Shown here: piece after piece, positions 42,322 through 50,796 of the stretch
Layout of the letters: each line of letters opens with the position of its first letter
How positions within the stretch are numbered: the first letter of the stretch is position 1
Source: Streptomyces candidus
Lineage (GTDB): Bacteria > Actinomycetota > Actinomycetes > Streptomycetales > Streptomycetaceae
NCBI RefSeq assembly: GCF_014207445.1
Contig: NZ_JACHEM010000005.1
Location: 1-64,000, forward strand
Reading direction: 5' to 3'
Length of the DNA stretch: 64,000 nucleotides
Program-made: the position numbers and the translations under genes
Notes under the pieces: generated by a model
Databases searched by the model: none
What the model was told of the DNA's origin: nothing
Seen by the model: the letters and a program-made list of their open reading frames with translations, nothing else

Positions 42322-42816
42322 ATGTCGACGGGCAGGCGCAGCGCCGGACTCCTCCTCTTCCGCATCACGGGCGGAGGAGCCGACCGGGACGTGGAGGTGC
42401 TGATCGGGCACATGGGCGGCCCGTTCTGGCAGCGGCGGGAAGCTGCCGCCTGGTCGGTGCCCAAGGGGGAGTACGCACCCGACGAGGACCCCGTGGCCGC
42501 GGCCCGCCGCGAATTCGTCGAGGAGCTGGGGCTGCCCGTCCCCGACGGACCCTGGCTGCCGCTGGGCGAGGCACGCCAGAAGAGCGGCAAGACGGTCGTC
42601 GTGTGGGCACTGGAGGCGGAACTCGACCCGTCGGCCGTCGTGCCGGGTACGTTCGTCCTGGAGTGGCCGCGCGGGTCGGGTGTGCAGCAGGAGTTCCCGG
42701 AGATGGACAGGTTCGCCTGGTGCACCCCGGAGCAGGCGGCCGAGCGGCTGGTGTCGGGCCAGCGGGTCTTCGTCGACCGGTTGCGTGCCCTGGTGCGTGG
42801 CGGGACGGGCGCGTAG
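42322..42816 (+). CDS. Nudix hydrolase
   Basis: The 164-residue protein contains a complete Nudix box, GEYAPDEDPVAAARREFVEELGLP (pattern G-x5-E-x7-R-E-x-x-E-E-x-G), at about residues 50-73. It is preceded by WSVPK and followed by FPEMDRFAWCTPEQA. The N-terminal RSAGLLLFRITGG..VEVLIGHMGGPFW matches the RppH/Ap4A-pyrophosphatase-like actinobacterial subgroup that hydrolyses nucleoside diphosphates linked to other groups. The substrate is unknown. ATG 42322 has no recognisable ribosome binding site, so the mRNA may be leaderless. Confidence 0.88.
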   Translation: MSTGRRSAGLLLFRITGGGADRDVEVLIGHMGGPFWQRREAAAWSVPKGEYAPDEDPVAAARREFVEELGLPVPDGPWLPLGEARQKSGKTVVVWALEAELDPSAVVPGTFVLEWPRGSGVQQEFPEMDRFAWCTPEQAAERLVSGQRVFVDRLRALVRGGTGA

Positions 42817-42952
42817 TGGGGCCGCGCGGGGCTCCGGGACGGTCTGGGAGCAGGCCGCCCGCCCCGGAGCAGGGCCGCACCGCCCCGGACTTCGGGACGG
42901 GAGCCGCAGCGGGCCGGGCGGACCTCGCCCAGGCAGCTCCGGCCGCCCCGCG

Positions 42953-43963
42953 TCAGTGCGGTGCGCCCGGTGGCAGCAGCATGTCCAGGGCCTCGCGGAG
43001 CCCTCGCGGGCGCAGGGCCCCCGCCAGGTGCGGGCCGGCCCAGCCGGGGCCCGCCAGCATCATGGCGGGGCCGGTCCTGGCGCCCCGTACCCCCCAGGTG
43101 ATCGAGCCCAGGTGCTGGGCGAGCGGACGGCTGGCGGTGCTCCGCGCCTGGGACCACAGCACCACGGTGCCCGGCCCCGTCCTGCGCACCGCCTCCTCCA
43201 GGGCCGGCACCGGAACCGAGGCCCCGAACATGCTCACCGCCACGTCCCGTTCGGCCAGTGCCGCCGCCAGCGCCTCCAGCGGCAGGGTGTGTATCTCCCC
43301 GGGTACGCACGCGAGCAGCACCGGCGGGGACGACGGGCGCGGCGTGCGGTCGGCGGGGGGTGGGGCGCTGCGCGCGAGCACCCGGGAGACGTGCCAGGAC
43401 AGGAGGTGCTCGACCTCCACGTACCGGTCGCCCGAGGTCTGCCACCTGCGGCCCACCGAGTGCAGCGCGGGCATGATCACGTCGTCCCAGGCCGCGACCA
43501 GTCCGCGTTCCGCGATCGAGGCCGTCAGCAGCCGGTCGACGGCGGGTGCGTCGAGCCGGGCCGCCGCCCGGGTGAGCCCCCGGGACTCGGCGAGCGGGCG
43601 GGACAGGGACCGGGCCGCCGGACGGGTGCGGCCGGGGGCGGGCGTGGTGGAGGGGGCGTCGGCCGGGTCGTCGCCCGGGGCGGTGCCCGTCGCGGGCGGG
43701 CCGGACGGTGCCGCGAGCGCGGCGCGGGCCGCTTCGGCGGGCGGGACGCCCGATGCGGTCAGGCGGCACATCCGCTCCAGCACTTCCACGTCGCGGGCTT
43801 CCCACCGCCTGTGCTGCCCGCCCTTGCCCGCCGGACCGATGCCGTAGCGCCGGTGCCAGGTGCGCAGCGTCGTCGGGGCGACCCCGAGACGACGGGCGAC
43901 CGCACCGGTGCTCAGCGCCGCCGCGGCGGCGCCGACCGGTTCCCTTACGGGCGAAGAACTCAT
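42953..43963 (-). CDS. litR: LitR, MerR-type B12-binding light-response regulator
   Basis: The 336-residue protein has a MerR-type helix-turn-helix (LSTGAVARRLGVAPTTLRTWHRRYGIGPAGKGGQHRRWEARDVEVLERM, about 17-70). A Pro-rich linker leads to a helical bundle with RRWQTSGDRYVEVEHLLSWHVS, then a cobalamin-binding domain with LACVPGEIHTLPLEALAAAL, where the His is the axial ligand. It fits LitR, the adenosylcobalamin-dependent repressor that controls carotenoid synthesis in Streptomyces. In this copy Trp is separated from the Glu-His pair by ten residues, not the nine of CarH. It is divergent from litS, 96 bases away, and beside the crt genes. Confidence 0.9.
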   Translation of the reverse strand: MSSSPVREPVGAAAAALSTGAVARRLGVAPTTLRTWHRRYGIGPAGKGGQHRRWEARDVEVLERMCRLTASGVPPAEAARAALAAPSGPPATGTAPGDDPADAPSTTPAPGRTRPAARSLSRPLAESRGLTRAAARLDAPAVDRLLTASIAERGLVAAWDDVIMPALHSVGRRWQTSGDRYVEVEHLLSWHVSRVLARSAPPPADRTPRPSSPPVLLACVPGEIHTLPLEALAAALAERDVAVSMFGASVPVPALEEAVRRTGPGTVVLWSQARSTASRPLAQHLGSITWGVRGARTGPAMMLAGPGWAGPHLAGALRPRGLREALDMLLPPGAPH

Positions 43964-44059
43964 GGCCAGAGCATACGACGCAACATCGATTCACTTTGCC
44001 CCGCAGGCCCCGCCCCGACCACTGTGGCCTGTCAACAGGAGCGGCGCGGGCCGCGGGAC

Positions 44060-44704
44060 GTGGGGGTGCGTGTGGAGGCGGTGGCGGTCGACGTGCCGGC
44101 GGGGGAGACGGCCGAGGAGTGGGAGGGCATCGCGCACGGCCTGGTGCGCGGGGACGAGCAGAGTCTGGCGGCGGCGTACCGCAGGTGGGGCGCGCTGGTG
44201 CACGGTCTCGCCTCCCGCGCGCTCGGCGACGCCCGGGAGGCGGAGGACGTCACCCAGCAGGTGTTCCTCGCCGCCTGGCGCGGACGCGGCGGCTACCGGC
44301 CCGACCGCGGCCCGCTGGCCGCCTGGCTGGTGGGCATCACCCGGCACAAGACCGCCGACGCACTGGCCGCGCGCGCCCGCCGTGCGGAGGTGGCCGCCGC
44401 GGTCGGGGTGTCCGCACCCGCTCCGGCCGCCGACTTCCGGCAGGACGACCTGCTCGACCGGGTCCTGGTCGCCCAGGAGTTGGCGAAGCTGCCCGAGGCC
44501 CAGTACCAGGTGCTGCGCCTGGCCTTCTACGGCGACTTCCCGCAGAGCCAGATCGCCGCCCTCACCGGCCTGCCGCTGGGGACGGTCAAGAGCCACTCCC
44601 GGCGCGGACTGGCCACCTTGCGCGCCGGTCTTGCGGGCAGCTTCGGCAGGGTGCCCGCCGCGAGGACGGCGTCCGAGGAGGCGCGCGCCAAGACCGACGC
44701 ATGA
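44060..44704 (+). CDS. litS: LitS, ECF sigma factor
   Basis: The 214-residue product (with GTG 44060) has sigma region 2 (LVRGDEQSLAAAYRRWGALVHGLASRALGDAREAEDVTQQVFLAAW, about 20-70). Region 4 follows (LPEAQYQVLRLAFYGDFPQSQIAALTGLPLGTVKSHSRRGLATL, about 145-190). Its place directly divergent from litR and next to crtY identifies it as LitS, the light-induced sigma factor that transcribes the crt genes. Several in-frame GTG codons (44060, 44066, 44072, 44081) compete as starts and none has a well-spaced ribosome binding site, so the exact N-terminus is uncertain. Confidence 0.87.
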   Translation: MGVRVEAVAVDVPAGETAEEWEGIAHGLVRGDEQSLAAAYRRWGALVHGLASRALGDAREAEDVTQQVFLAAWRGRGGYRPDRGPLAAWLVGITRHKTADALAARARRAEVAAAVGVSAPAPAADFRQDDLLDRVLVAQELAKLPEAQYQVLRLAFYGDFPQSQIAALTGLPLGTVKSHSRRGLATLRAGLAGSFGRVPAARTASEEARAKTDA

Positions 44705-44830
44705 ACGTTTCAGCTGCCGGAGGACGGGCCGGCCCCAACGCGCCCGCTTCACGTGCATCCGAATGCCCCTCCCGTGCGGAATGCTGGGCGAGCGGTCCTC
44801 GGCGCGATCAGGAAGGGACGGAGGCGCACC

Positions 44831-46150
44831 TTGTCACCACCGCACGAACTCCCGCACCCGCCCGCCGCGCCTTCCGACGCCCCTCGCGACGCTCCGCCCG
44901 ACGCGCCGTCCGGCACCTCGCCCAGCGGCTCGTACGTCCCGGCGCCCGGCAGCGCGTACGACACGGAGATCGTCGTCGTCGGCGCCGGGGCCGCCGGTCT
45001 CTCCCTCGTCCACCGGCTCTGCGCGGCGCCCCCCGCCGGACGCGCCCGGCCCACCGTGACCCTCGTCGACGCGCCACCGGGCCCGCTGCGCCCCCCGGAA
45101 CGCACCTGGTGCTTCTGGGAGCGGCCGGGAGGCGCGTACGACGACGTGCTGAGCGCCTCCTGGGACCGGCTGCGGCTGCGCGGTCGCGACGGGGACGAGG
45201 TGCACTGCCCGCTGACCCCCTCGCGGTACAAGATGCTGCGCTCCTCGGACTTCGAACGGCTGGTGGGCGCCCGGCTCGACGCGTCGCCGCAGCTGCGCCG
45301 GGTGACCGCGACGGTCGACCGCATCGACGATTTGCGGCCCGGCGCCGAGGTACGGGGCACGACCCCGCAGGGCGCGCCGCTGCGGATGCGGGCCCGGTGG
45401 GTGTTCGACTCGCGCCCGCCGCGCGCCCTGCCCCCGTCCCGCACGCTGCTGCTCCAGCACTTCCGGGGCTGGTTCGTCCGCACCCGGCAGCCGTCCTTCG
45501 ACCCCTCCACCGCCGACCTGATGGACTTCCGCACCCCGCAGCCCCCGCGCGGGCTGTCCTTCGGCTACGTACTGCCGCTCAATGCGTACGAAGCGCTGGT
45601 GGAGTACACGGAGTTCTCCCCGCAGCCGCTGGACGACGCCGGGTACGAGCGGGCCCTGCGGCACTACACGTCCCGGGTCCTGGACCTGGGCGCGTTCGAG
45701 GTGACCGGCGTCGAACAGGGGGTGATCCCGATGACCGACGCCCGTTTCCCGCGCCGCACCGGCTCGTCGGCCTTCCGCATCGGCACCGCGGGCGGCGCCA
45801 CCCGCCCGTCCACCGGTTACACCTTCGCCGCCGTGCAGCGGCAGAGCGCGGCCGTGGCCGACGCCTGGGCGCGGGGCCGCACACCGTTGCCGCCGCCCGC
45901 CTACCCGGCCCGCTCCCGGGCCATGGACGGCGTCATGCTGCGCGCGCTCGCCACCGGACGGGTGGACGGGGCGCGGTTCTTCACCCAGCTGTTCCGGGAG
46001 GTCGGGCCGGAGCGGATGCTCCGCTTCCTGGACGGCCGTACCACCTGGCGCGAGGACTTCGCCGTGGGCCTGCGCACCCCCGTACTGCCGATGCTGCGCA
46101 CGGCGGCGGAACTGCCCTGGCTGCCCACGCGCGTTCGCGCCGGTGAGTGA
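44831..46150 (+). CDS. crtY: Lycopene beta-cyclase
   Basis: The roughly 439-residue flavoprotein has the dinucleotide-binding motif TEIVVVGAGAAGLSLVHRL, PPERTWCFWERPGG, the conserved GVIPMTDARFPRR and GTAGGATRPSTGYTF. These match bacterial CrtY, which cyclises lycopene to beta-carotene. I chose TTG 44831 because GGACGGAGGCGCACC gives an ideal ribosome binding site; the same frame is open to a GTG at 44753, adding 26 residues. The N-terminal 40 residues are Pro/Ala-rich either way. It is followed by crtT and crtU on the same strand, and litS lies upstream. Confidence 0.88.
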   Translation: MSPPHELPHPPAAPSDAPRDAPPDAPSGTSPSGSYVPAPGSAYDTEIVVVGAGAAGLSLVHRLCAAPPAGRARPTVTLVDAPPGPLRPPERTWCFWERPGGAYDDVLSASWDRLRLRGRDGDEVHCPLTPSRYKMLRSSDFERLVGARLDASPQLRRVTATVDRIDDLRPGAEVRGTTPQGAPLRMRARWVFDSRPPRALPPSRTLLLQHFRGWFVRTRQPSFDPSTADLMDFRTPQPPRGLSFGYVLPLNAYEALVEYTEFSPQPLDDAGYERALRHYTSRVLDLGAFEVTGVEQGVIPMTDARFPRRTGSSAFRIGTAGGATRPSTGYTFAAVQRQSAAVADAWARGRTPLPPPAYPARSRAMDGVMLRALATGRVDGARFFTQLFREVGPERMLRFLDGRTTWREDFAVGLRTPVLPMLRTAAELPWLPTRVRAGE

Positions 46151-46239
46151 GAGCGAGTCCGCCGGTGAAGGCGACGCACACCTCGGGTGACCTCAGCTGT
46201 GAGCCATCCAGGAACCGACCGAAAGGATCCCAGAACCAG

Positions 46240-47004
46240 ATGACCCTGCTCCGCGACGACGCACTGTCCACCGCCTTCGACCGTGCCGCGCGCACCTACG
46301 ACCGGCTGACGGCCGCCAACCCCGGCTACCACGCCCACCTCCGCCGCTCAGCGCGCCGGCTCGGGCTGCCGGACGACGGGGCGGGGCTGCGGCTGCTCGA
46401 CCTCGGCTGCGGAACCGGCGCCTCCACCGCCGCGCTGCTGAAGGCCGCCCCGCTCGCGGAGATCGTCGCGGTGGACGCCTCGCAGGGCATGCTCGACCAG
46501 GCGGCCGCCAAGCCCTGGCCGCGGAACGTGTCCTTCGTCCACGCACCCGCCGAACGTCTCGAAGAAGCCGGCGTACAGGGGCCGTTCGACGCCGTGCTCG
46601 CCGCGTACCTGCTGCGCAACGTGCAGGACCCGGACGCCGTCCTGGCCTCCGTGCGGGATCTCCTCGCCCCCGGCGGGCGGCTCGCGGTGCACGAGTACAC
46701 CCTCAGCGGCAGGCCCCTGGACCGCGCGGTGTGGAGCGCGGTGTGCCACGGCATCGTGCTGCCCGCCGGCCGGGCGTCCGGCGACGGGGACCTCTACCGC
46801 CATCTGCTGCGCAGCGTGGTGGAGTTCGACACGGCCGACCGGTTCGCGGCACGCGTCCGACGTGCCGGCTTCACCTCGGTACGGGTGCTGCCGCTGCCCG
46901 GCTGGCAGACCGGCATCGTGCACACGGTCCTCGCCGCCGCGCCCCGTGCCACCGGGCGCACCGGGCGGGAAGCCGTCCCGGCGGGCGCCGAGGCGCACCG
47001 GTGA
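46240..47004 (+). CDS. crtT: CrtT, methyltransferase of the carotenoid cluster
   Basis: The 254-residue SAM-dependent class I methyltransferase has motif I in LRLLDLGCGTGASTAALL and post-I in EIVAVDASQGML. DAVLAAYLLRNVQDPDAVLASV matches the UbiE/COQ5-like group. It occupies the crtT place in the crtY-crtT-crtU operon of Streptomyces isorenieratene clusters; its precise acceptor has not been firmly established as far as I know. ATG 46240 has GAAAGGATC upstream at slightly long spacing. The stop overlaps the crtU start (GTGA). Confidence 0.87.
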   Translation: MTLLRDDALSTAFDRAARTYDRLTAANPGYHAHLRRSARRLGLPDDGAGLRLLDLGCGTGASTAALLKAAPLAEIVAVDASQGMLDQAAAKPWPRNVSFVHAPAERLEEAGVQGPFDAVLAAYLLRNVQDPDAVLASVRDLLAPGGRLAVHEYTLSGRPLDRAVWSAVCHGIVLPAGRASGDGDLYRHLLRSVVEFDTADRFAARVRRAGFTSVRVLPLPGWQTGIVHTVLAAAPRATGRTGREAVPAGAEAHR

Positions 47005-48551
47005 GCGCGCGCCCCGCCGGCGCCCGCCGGGGCCGCGACCGCCGGGCCGTCCGCATCCCCGGGCCCGCGGGACACGCACGCGTCCTCGGCGCGGCACCCA
47101 CCGTCGCCGTCGCGGGCGGCGGCATCGCAGGTCTCGCCGCGGCCACCGCCCTCGCCGAACGGGGCGTCCACGTCACCCTGTACGAACGCGGCGACAGCCT
47201 CGGCGGCCGGCTCGCGGGCTGGCCGGTCGAACTCGCCGACGGCTCCCCGGCAACCATGAGCCGCGGCTTCCACGCCTTCTTCCGCCAGTACTACAACCTG
47301 CGCGGCCTGCTGCGCCGCGTCGACCCCGGCCTCGACACCCTCACCGGGCTGCCCGACTACCCCCTCCAGCACAGCGACGGACTGCGCGACAGCTTCGCCC
47401 GCGTGCCGCGCACCCCGCCGTGGAGCGCCCTGGGCTTCGTCGCGCTCAGCCCCGCCTTCGGCTGGCGCGACCTCGCCCGGATGAACCCGCGGGCCGCGCT
47501 GCCCCTGCTCGACGTACGCGTCCCCGAGGTGTACGACCGCCTGGACGGCGTCAGCGCACGCGACTTCCTCACCCGCATCCGCTTCCCCGAGGCCGCCGAC
47601 CACCTGGCGTTCGAGGTGTTCTCCCGCAGCTTCTTCGCCGACCCCCGCGAGCTGTCCGCCGCCGAACTGGTCCTGATGTTCCACATCTACTTCCTCGGCT
47701 CCAGCGAGGGCCTGCTCTTCGACGTCCCCCGCGAGCCCTTCCCGGCCGCCCTGTGGGACCCCCTGGCCGGTTACCTCGCCGGGCACGGCGTCCGGCTGCG
47801 CACCGGACAGGCCGTGCTCGGCGCCGCCCCGGCTGGCGACGGCCGGGTCACCGTCCGTACGGACGGCGAGGAGGTGGCGTACGACGGACTGGTCCTCGCC
47901 CTGGACACCGGCGGCCTGAAGGACGTCGTGGGAGGCTCGCCCACGCTCGGCGACGCCTCCTGGCGGCAGCGGATCGCCCGGCTGCGCACCACGCCGCCCT
48001 TCCTGGTCTCCCGGCTGTGGCTGGACCGCCCGGTCGCGGCCGGCCGGCCCGGTTTCCTGGGCACCGGCGGGTACGGGCCGCTGGACAACGTCAGCGTGCT
48101 GGACCGGTGGGAGGGCGAGGCCGCGCGGTGGGCCGCCCGCACCGGCGGCTCCGTGGTCGAACTCCACGCCTACGCCGTCGATCCCGCCGCCGACCGCGAA
48201 GCCGTCCAGGACCGGGCGCTGGCCGAACTGCACCGCCTGTACCCCGAGACCCGCGACGCGAAGGTCGTCGACGCCCGGCACGAATGGCGGGCCGACTGCC
48301 CGCTGTTCGAGGTGGGCGGTCACCGGGACCGGCCCGGCGTGCACACTCCCGACCCGGCCGTGGTGCTCGCGGGCGATCTCGTACGGACCACCCTGCCCGT
48401 CGCGCTGATGGAACGCGCCGCCACCACGGGCTTCCTCGCCGCGAACGCGCTGCTGCGACGGTGGGGGCTGCGCGGCCAGACCCTCTGGACGGTCCCCGAC
48501 CGGGGCCGCGTCCCCGCCCTGCGGGCCCTGGCCGCCCTGGCCGGTACCTAG
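47001..48551 (+). CDS. crtU: CrtU, carotene desaturase/methyltransferase (aromatic ring formation)
   Basis: The 516-residue FAD protein has VAVAGGGIAGLAAATALAERGVHVTLYERGDSLGGRLAGW, followed by MSRGFHAFFRQYYNLRGLLRRVDP. The C-terminal VVLAGDLVRTTLPVALMERAATTGFLAAN is the flavin-binding end of CrtU. CrtU converts beta-ionone rings to trimethylphenyl rings, giving isorenieratene from beta-carotene. GTG 47001 overlaps the crtT stop. The gene ends at a 20-bp-stem terminator shared with the converging crtV. Confidence 0.9.
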   Translation: MSARPAGARRGRDRRAVRIPGPAGHARVLGAAPTVAVAGGGIAGLAAATALAERGVHVTLYERGDSLGGRLAGWPVELADGSPATMSRGFHAFFRQYYNLRGLLRRVDPGLDTLTGLPDYPLQHSDGLRDSFARVPRTPPWSALGFVALSPAFGWRDLARMNPRAALPLLDVRVPEVYDRLDGVSARDFLTRIRFPEAADHLAFEVFSRSFFADPRELSAAELVLMFHIYFLGSSEGLLFDVPREPFPAALWDPLAGYLAGHGVRLRTGQAVLGAAPAGDGRVTVRTDGEEVAYDGLVLALDTGGLKDVVGGSPTLGDASWRQRIARLRTTPPFLVSRLWLDRPVAAGRPGFLGTGGYGPLDNVSVLDRWEGEAARWAARTGGSVVELHAYAVDPAADREAVQDRALAELHRLYPETRDAKVVDARHEWRADCPLFEVGGHRDRPGVHTPDPAVVLAGDLVRTTLPVALMERAATTGFLAANALLRRWGLRGQTLWTVPDRGRVPALRALAALAGT

Positions 48552-48557
48552 GCAGGT

Positions 48558-48611
48558 GGCGGTCCCGCGCCCGGCCGATGGAGCGCTCCACCGGCCGGGC
48601 GCGGGACCGCC
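48558..48611. terminator. Bidirectional terminator of the two crt operons
   Basis: Twenty bases at 48558-48577 pair perfectly with 48592-48611, and the loop itself contains GGAGCGCTCC. It lies 6 bases after the crtU stop and 5 bases beyond the crtV stop, so both converging transcripts can end there. Confidence 0.85.
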
Positions 48612-48616
48612 GGCCC

Positions 48617-49762
48617 TCAGCCGGGGAAGCGCCCGGTGCTGCGCAGCGCCCAACGCCGTTCCGCATAGGCGATGTCGTCACGCCACAGACGTCCCGCCGC
48701 GGCCCGCATCAGCGGGCGCAGCGCGGGCGCGGCCGCCCTCGCGACCGCGAAGCCCGCCCGGTCGGAGGCGGCGACGACCGCCTCCACCACCGCGGTGCGC
48801 GGCCGGCCCGAGGCGTCCGGGGACAGCGGGGTGGCGTGCGTCTCGACGACGGAACCCAGGCCCTCGCCCTCGGTGATGTGCATGACCACGGTCCGCGGTT
48901 CGGGCGCGGTGAAGACGGCACGGACCGGCACCACGGCCCGCCCCGCGACCTTGAAGGAGACGTCCACGACGAAGGCGTCCCCGTCCCCGCCGTCGTCCGC
49001 GTCCGGGCCCGGCGCGCCGACCACCGTCAGGTCGACGAAGGAGTACGGGTGGAACCACGCCCCGTGCCACGGGTCGAGCCGGTTGGCGACGACGTCCTCG
49101 GGCTCGCACCGCCCCACGACCGTGCAGACCGCCGCCACCGAGCCCGCCGGGTCGGGCCGGTGCGGGACCACCGGACGTTCCAGCGGCACCTCGCCGCCCA
49201 CCCGGTCGAGCCGCACCCACACCAGCACCCCGTCGTCGTGCACCGGGAACGGCTCCCACCCGGCGAACGGGGCGCCGTCCAGCGCCAGCCCGTGCCAGTG
49301 GCAGACCAGGGTGCCGCACCGTACCCGGCTGTCCTTCAGCGGTGCGCCCAGGTGCGGGCACGCCCCCGCACCCGCGCGCAGCCCGCCGTCCTCCCCCCGC
49401 CACAGCACGACCTCCGTCCCGGCGACGGTGCGTCCCACCGGCCGGCCGGCGGGGACGTCGCGGGAGGCCCCCACCACGTACCAGTTGCCCGACGGGCGGG
49501 CCTGCGCCCGCTTCAGGGCGGCGGCGATCACCCCCGGGGAGGCAGCGCGCCAGGTGGGCCGCTGCCGCTCCCACGGCACGGGACTGCGCCGCAGCCGCAG
49601 CGGCAGGCGTCCGCGACGGGACGGGAGCGCGCCGCCGTCGCCCCTGCCACCGCCGGGCGGGAGCGCGCCGCCGTCGCCCCTGCCACCGCTGGGCGGGAGC
49701 GCGCCGCCCGCCCAGCGGCCCTGCCCACCGTCTTTGCGCCCGCCGACCTCTTCCGGTTTCAC
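48617..49762 (-). CDS. crtV: CrtV, Rieske-type protein of the carotenoid cluster
   Basis: The 381-residue protein carries a Rieske [2Fe-2S] domain at about residues 100-190, with ligands in CPHLGAPL (Cys, His) and CHWHGLAL (Cys, His). A long alpha/beta C-terminal part is of the DUF5914 type. Its place after crtB in the crtE-I-B-V order identifies it as CrtV; the biochemical role is not settled, and an oxygenase-like redox step is inference. GTG 49762 overlaps the crtB stop (GTGA) behind AAGGAGACG. The first 50 residues contain a 12-residue tandem repeat ([12 protein letters not shown]-like) that looks disordered. Confidence 0.78.
   Translation of the reverse strand: MKPEEVGGRKDGGQGRWAGGALPPSGGRGDGGALPPGGGRGDGGALPSRRGRLPLRLRRSPVPWERQRPTWRAASPGVIAAALKRAQARPSGNWYVVGASRDVPAGRPVGRTVAGTEVVLWRGEDGGLRAGAGACPHLGAPLKDSRVRCGTLVCHWHGLALDGAPFAGWEPFPVHDDGVLVWVRLDRVGGEVPLERPVVPHRPDPAGSVAAVCTVVGRCEPEDVVANRLDPWHGAWFHPYSFVDLTVVGAPGPDADDGGDGDAFVVDVSFKVAGRAVVPVRAVFTAPEPRTVVMHITEGEGLGSVVETHATPLSPDASGRPRTAVVEAVVAASDRAGFAVARAAAPALRPLMRAAAGRLWRDDIAYAERRWALRSTGRFPG
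49622..49708 (-). repeat. 36-bp tandem repeat inside crtV
   Basis: Near-identical 36-base units begin at about 49623, 49659 and 49695 (two full copies and a partial third), each encoding about GGALPPxGGRGD on the minus strand. The period is a multiple of three, so copy-number change would keep the frame. Confidence 0.8.
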
Positions 49763-50796
49763 ACCGTCTCCTTCCAGGACCGGCCACCGCGTGCCGGCAC
49801 ACCGTCCGGCGCGCCCGCCGGTGCGTACGGTGCGGGCGGCCGGCCGGGCAGCCGCCGCGCCCCGGAGGCGGACGCCCGCGCCACCGCGACGCGCACCAGG
49901 CCGTCGAGCGCCACCGCCGCCCGCCGCCGCCGGGGCACCACGGCCCGCCGGTGCAGCACCCGGTACCCGTCGTCGGCGACCGCGTCCAGGATCGCCCCGT
50001 ACAGCACGAACGCGGTACGGATGCACGGGCGGGCCACCGGATCGAGCTGCGCGAGACCGGGGGCGGCTTCCCGGTACACCGTGCGGGTCAGGTCGGCGGC
50101 GGCGCCCAGCGCGGCGGTGATCCGCCGGTCCGGCAGGCCCGTCAGCCGGCTCCACGCCAGCATGTCGCGGTCGACGCCGTGCGCGGCGAGCAGGTCGGCC
50201 GGCAGGTAGACCCGTCCCCGGTCGAGGTCCTCGCCCACGTCGCGCAGAAAGTTGGTCAGCTGGAACGCGACGCCGAGCGCCGCGGCGCGCGGGGCCGCCT
50301 CGGCGCGCGGGACGACGGTGCCCAGGACCGGCAGCATCTGGAGGCCGATCACCGCCGCCGAACCGTGCATGTACGCCCGCAGGTCCTCGTACGTCGCGTA
50401 GTCCGTGACGTGCAGGTCGCTGCGCATGGACGCCATGAAGTCGGTGAAGTGCCGGTGATCGATGTCGTACCGGGCGGCGGTGTGCGCCAGCGCGCGCACC
50501 ACCGGCTCCTCGCTGTCCGCCCCCGCGAGCCCCGCCGCCAGACGGGCGGACAGCGCGTCGAGCGCCGCCGCCCGGTCGGCGGTGGTCGCCGAGGAGTGCA
50601 GGTCGTCGACGATGTCGTCGGCCCAGCGGGCGAAGCCGTAGAGCGCGTGGACGGCCGGACGGCGTTCGACCGGCAGCAGCCGGGTGGCCAGGAAGTACGT
50701 GCGGCCGTGCCGGGCGTTGAGCTGCCGGCAGCGCCGGTAGGCGGCGCGCAGACGGGGCTCGGTGATGCCGGCCGCGTCGAGTTCACGATCGGTCAT
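49759..50796 (-). CDS. crtB: Phytoene synthase
   Basis: The 345-residue enzyme has the squalene/phytoene synthase aspartate motifs [14 protein letters not shown] (DxxxD) and [46 protein letters not shown] lies at the N-terminus. It condenses two geranylgeranyl diphosphates to phytoene at the membrane. ATG 50796 overlaps the crtI stop (ATGA) and its own stop overlaps the crtV start, so the operon is tightly coupled. The C-terminal 40 residues are Pro/Arg-rich and outside the catalytic fold. Confidence 0.93.
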   Translation of the reverse strand: MTDRELDAAGITEPRLRAAYRRCRQLNARHGRTYFLATRLLPVERRPAVHALYGFARWADDIVDDLHSSATTADRAAALDALSARLAAGLAGADSEEPVVRALAHTAARYDIDHRHFTDFMASMRSDLHVTDYATYEDLRAYMHGSAAVIGLQMLPVLGTVVPRAEAAPRAAALGVAFQLTNFLRDVGEDLDRGRVYLPADLLAAHGVDRDMLAWSRLTGLPDRRITAALGAAADLTRTVYREAAPGLAQLDPVARPCIRTAFVLYGAILDAVADDGYRVLHRRAVVPRRRRAAVALDGLVRVAVARASASGARRLPGRPPAPYAPAGAPDGVPARGGRSWKETV

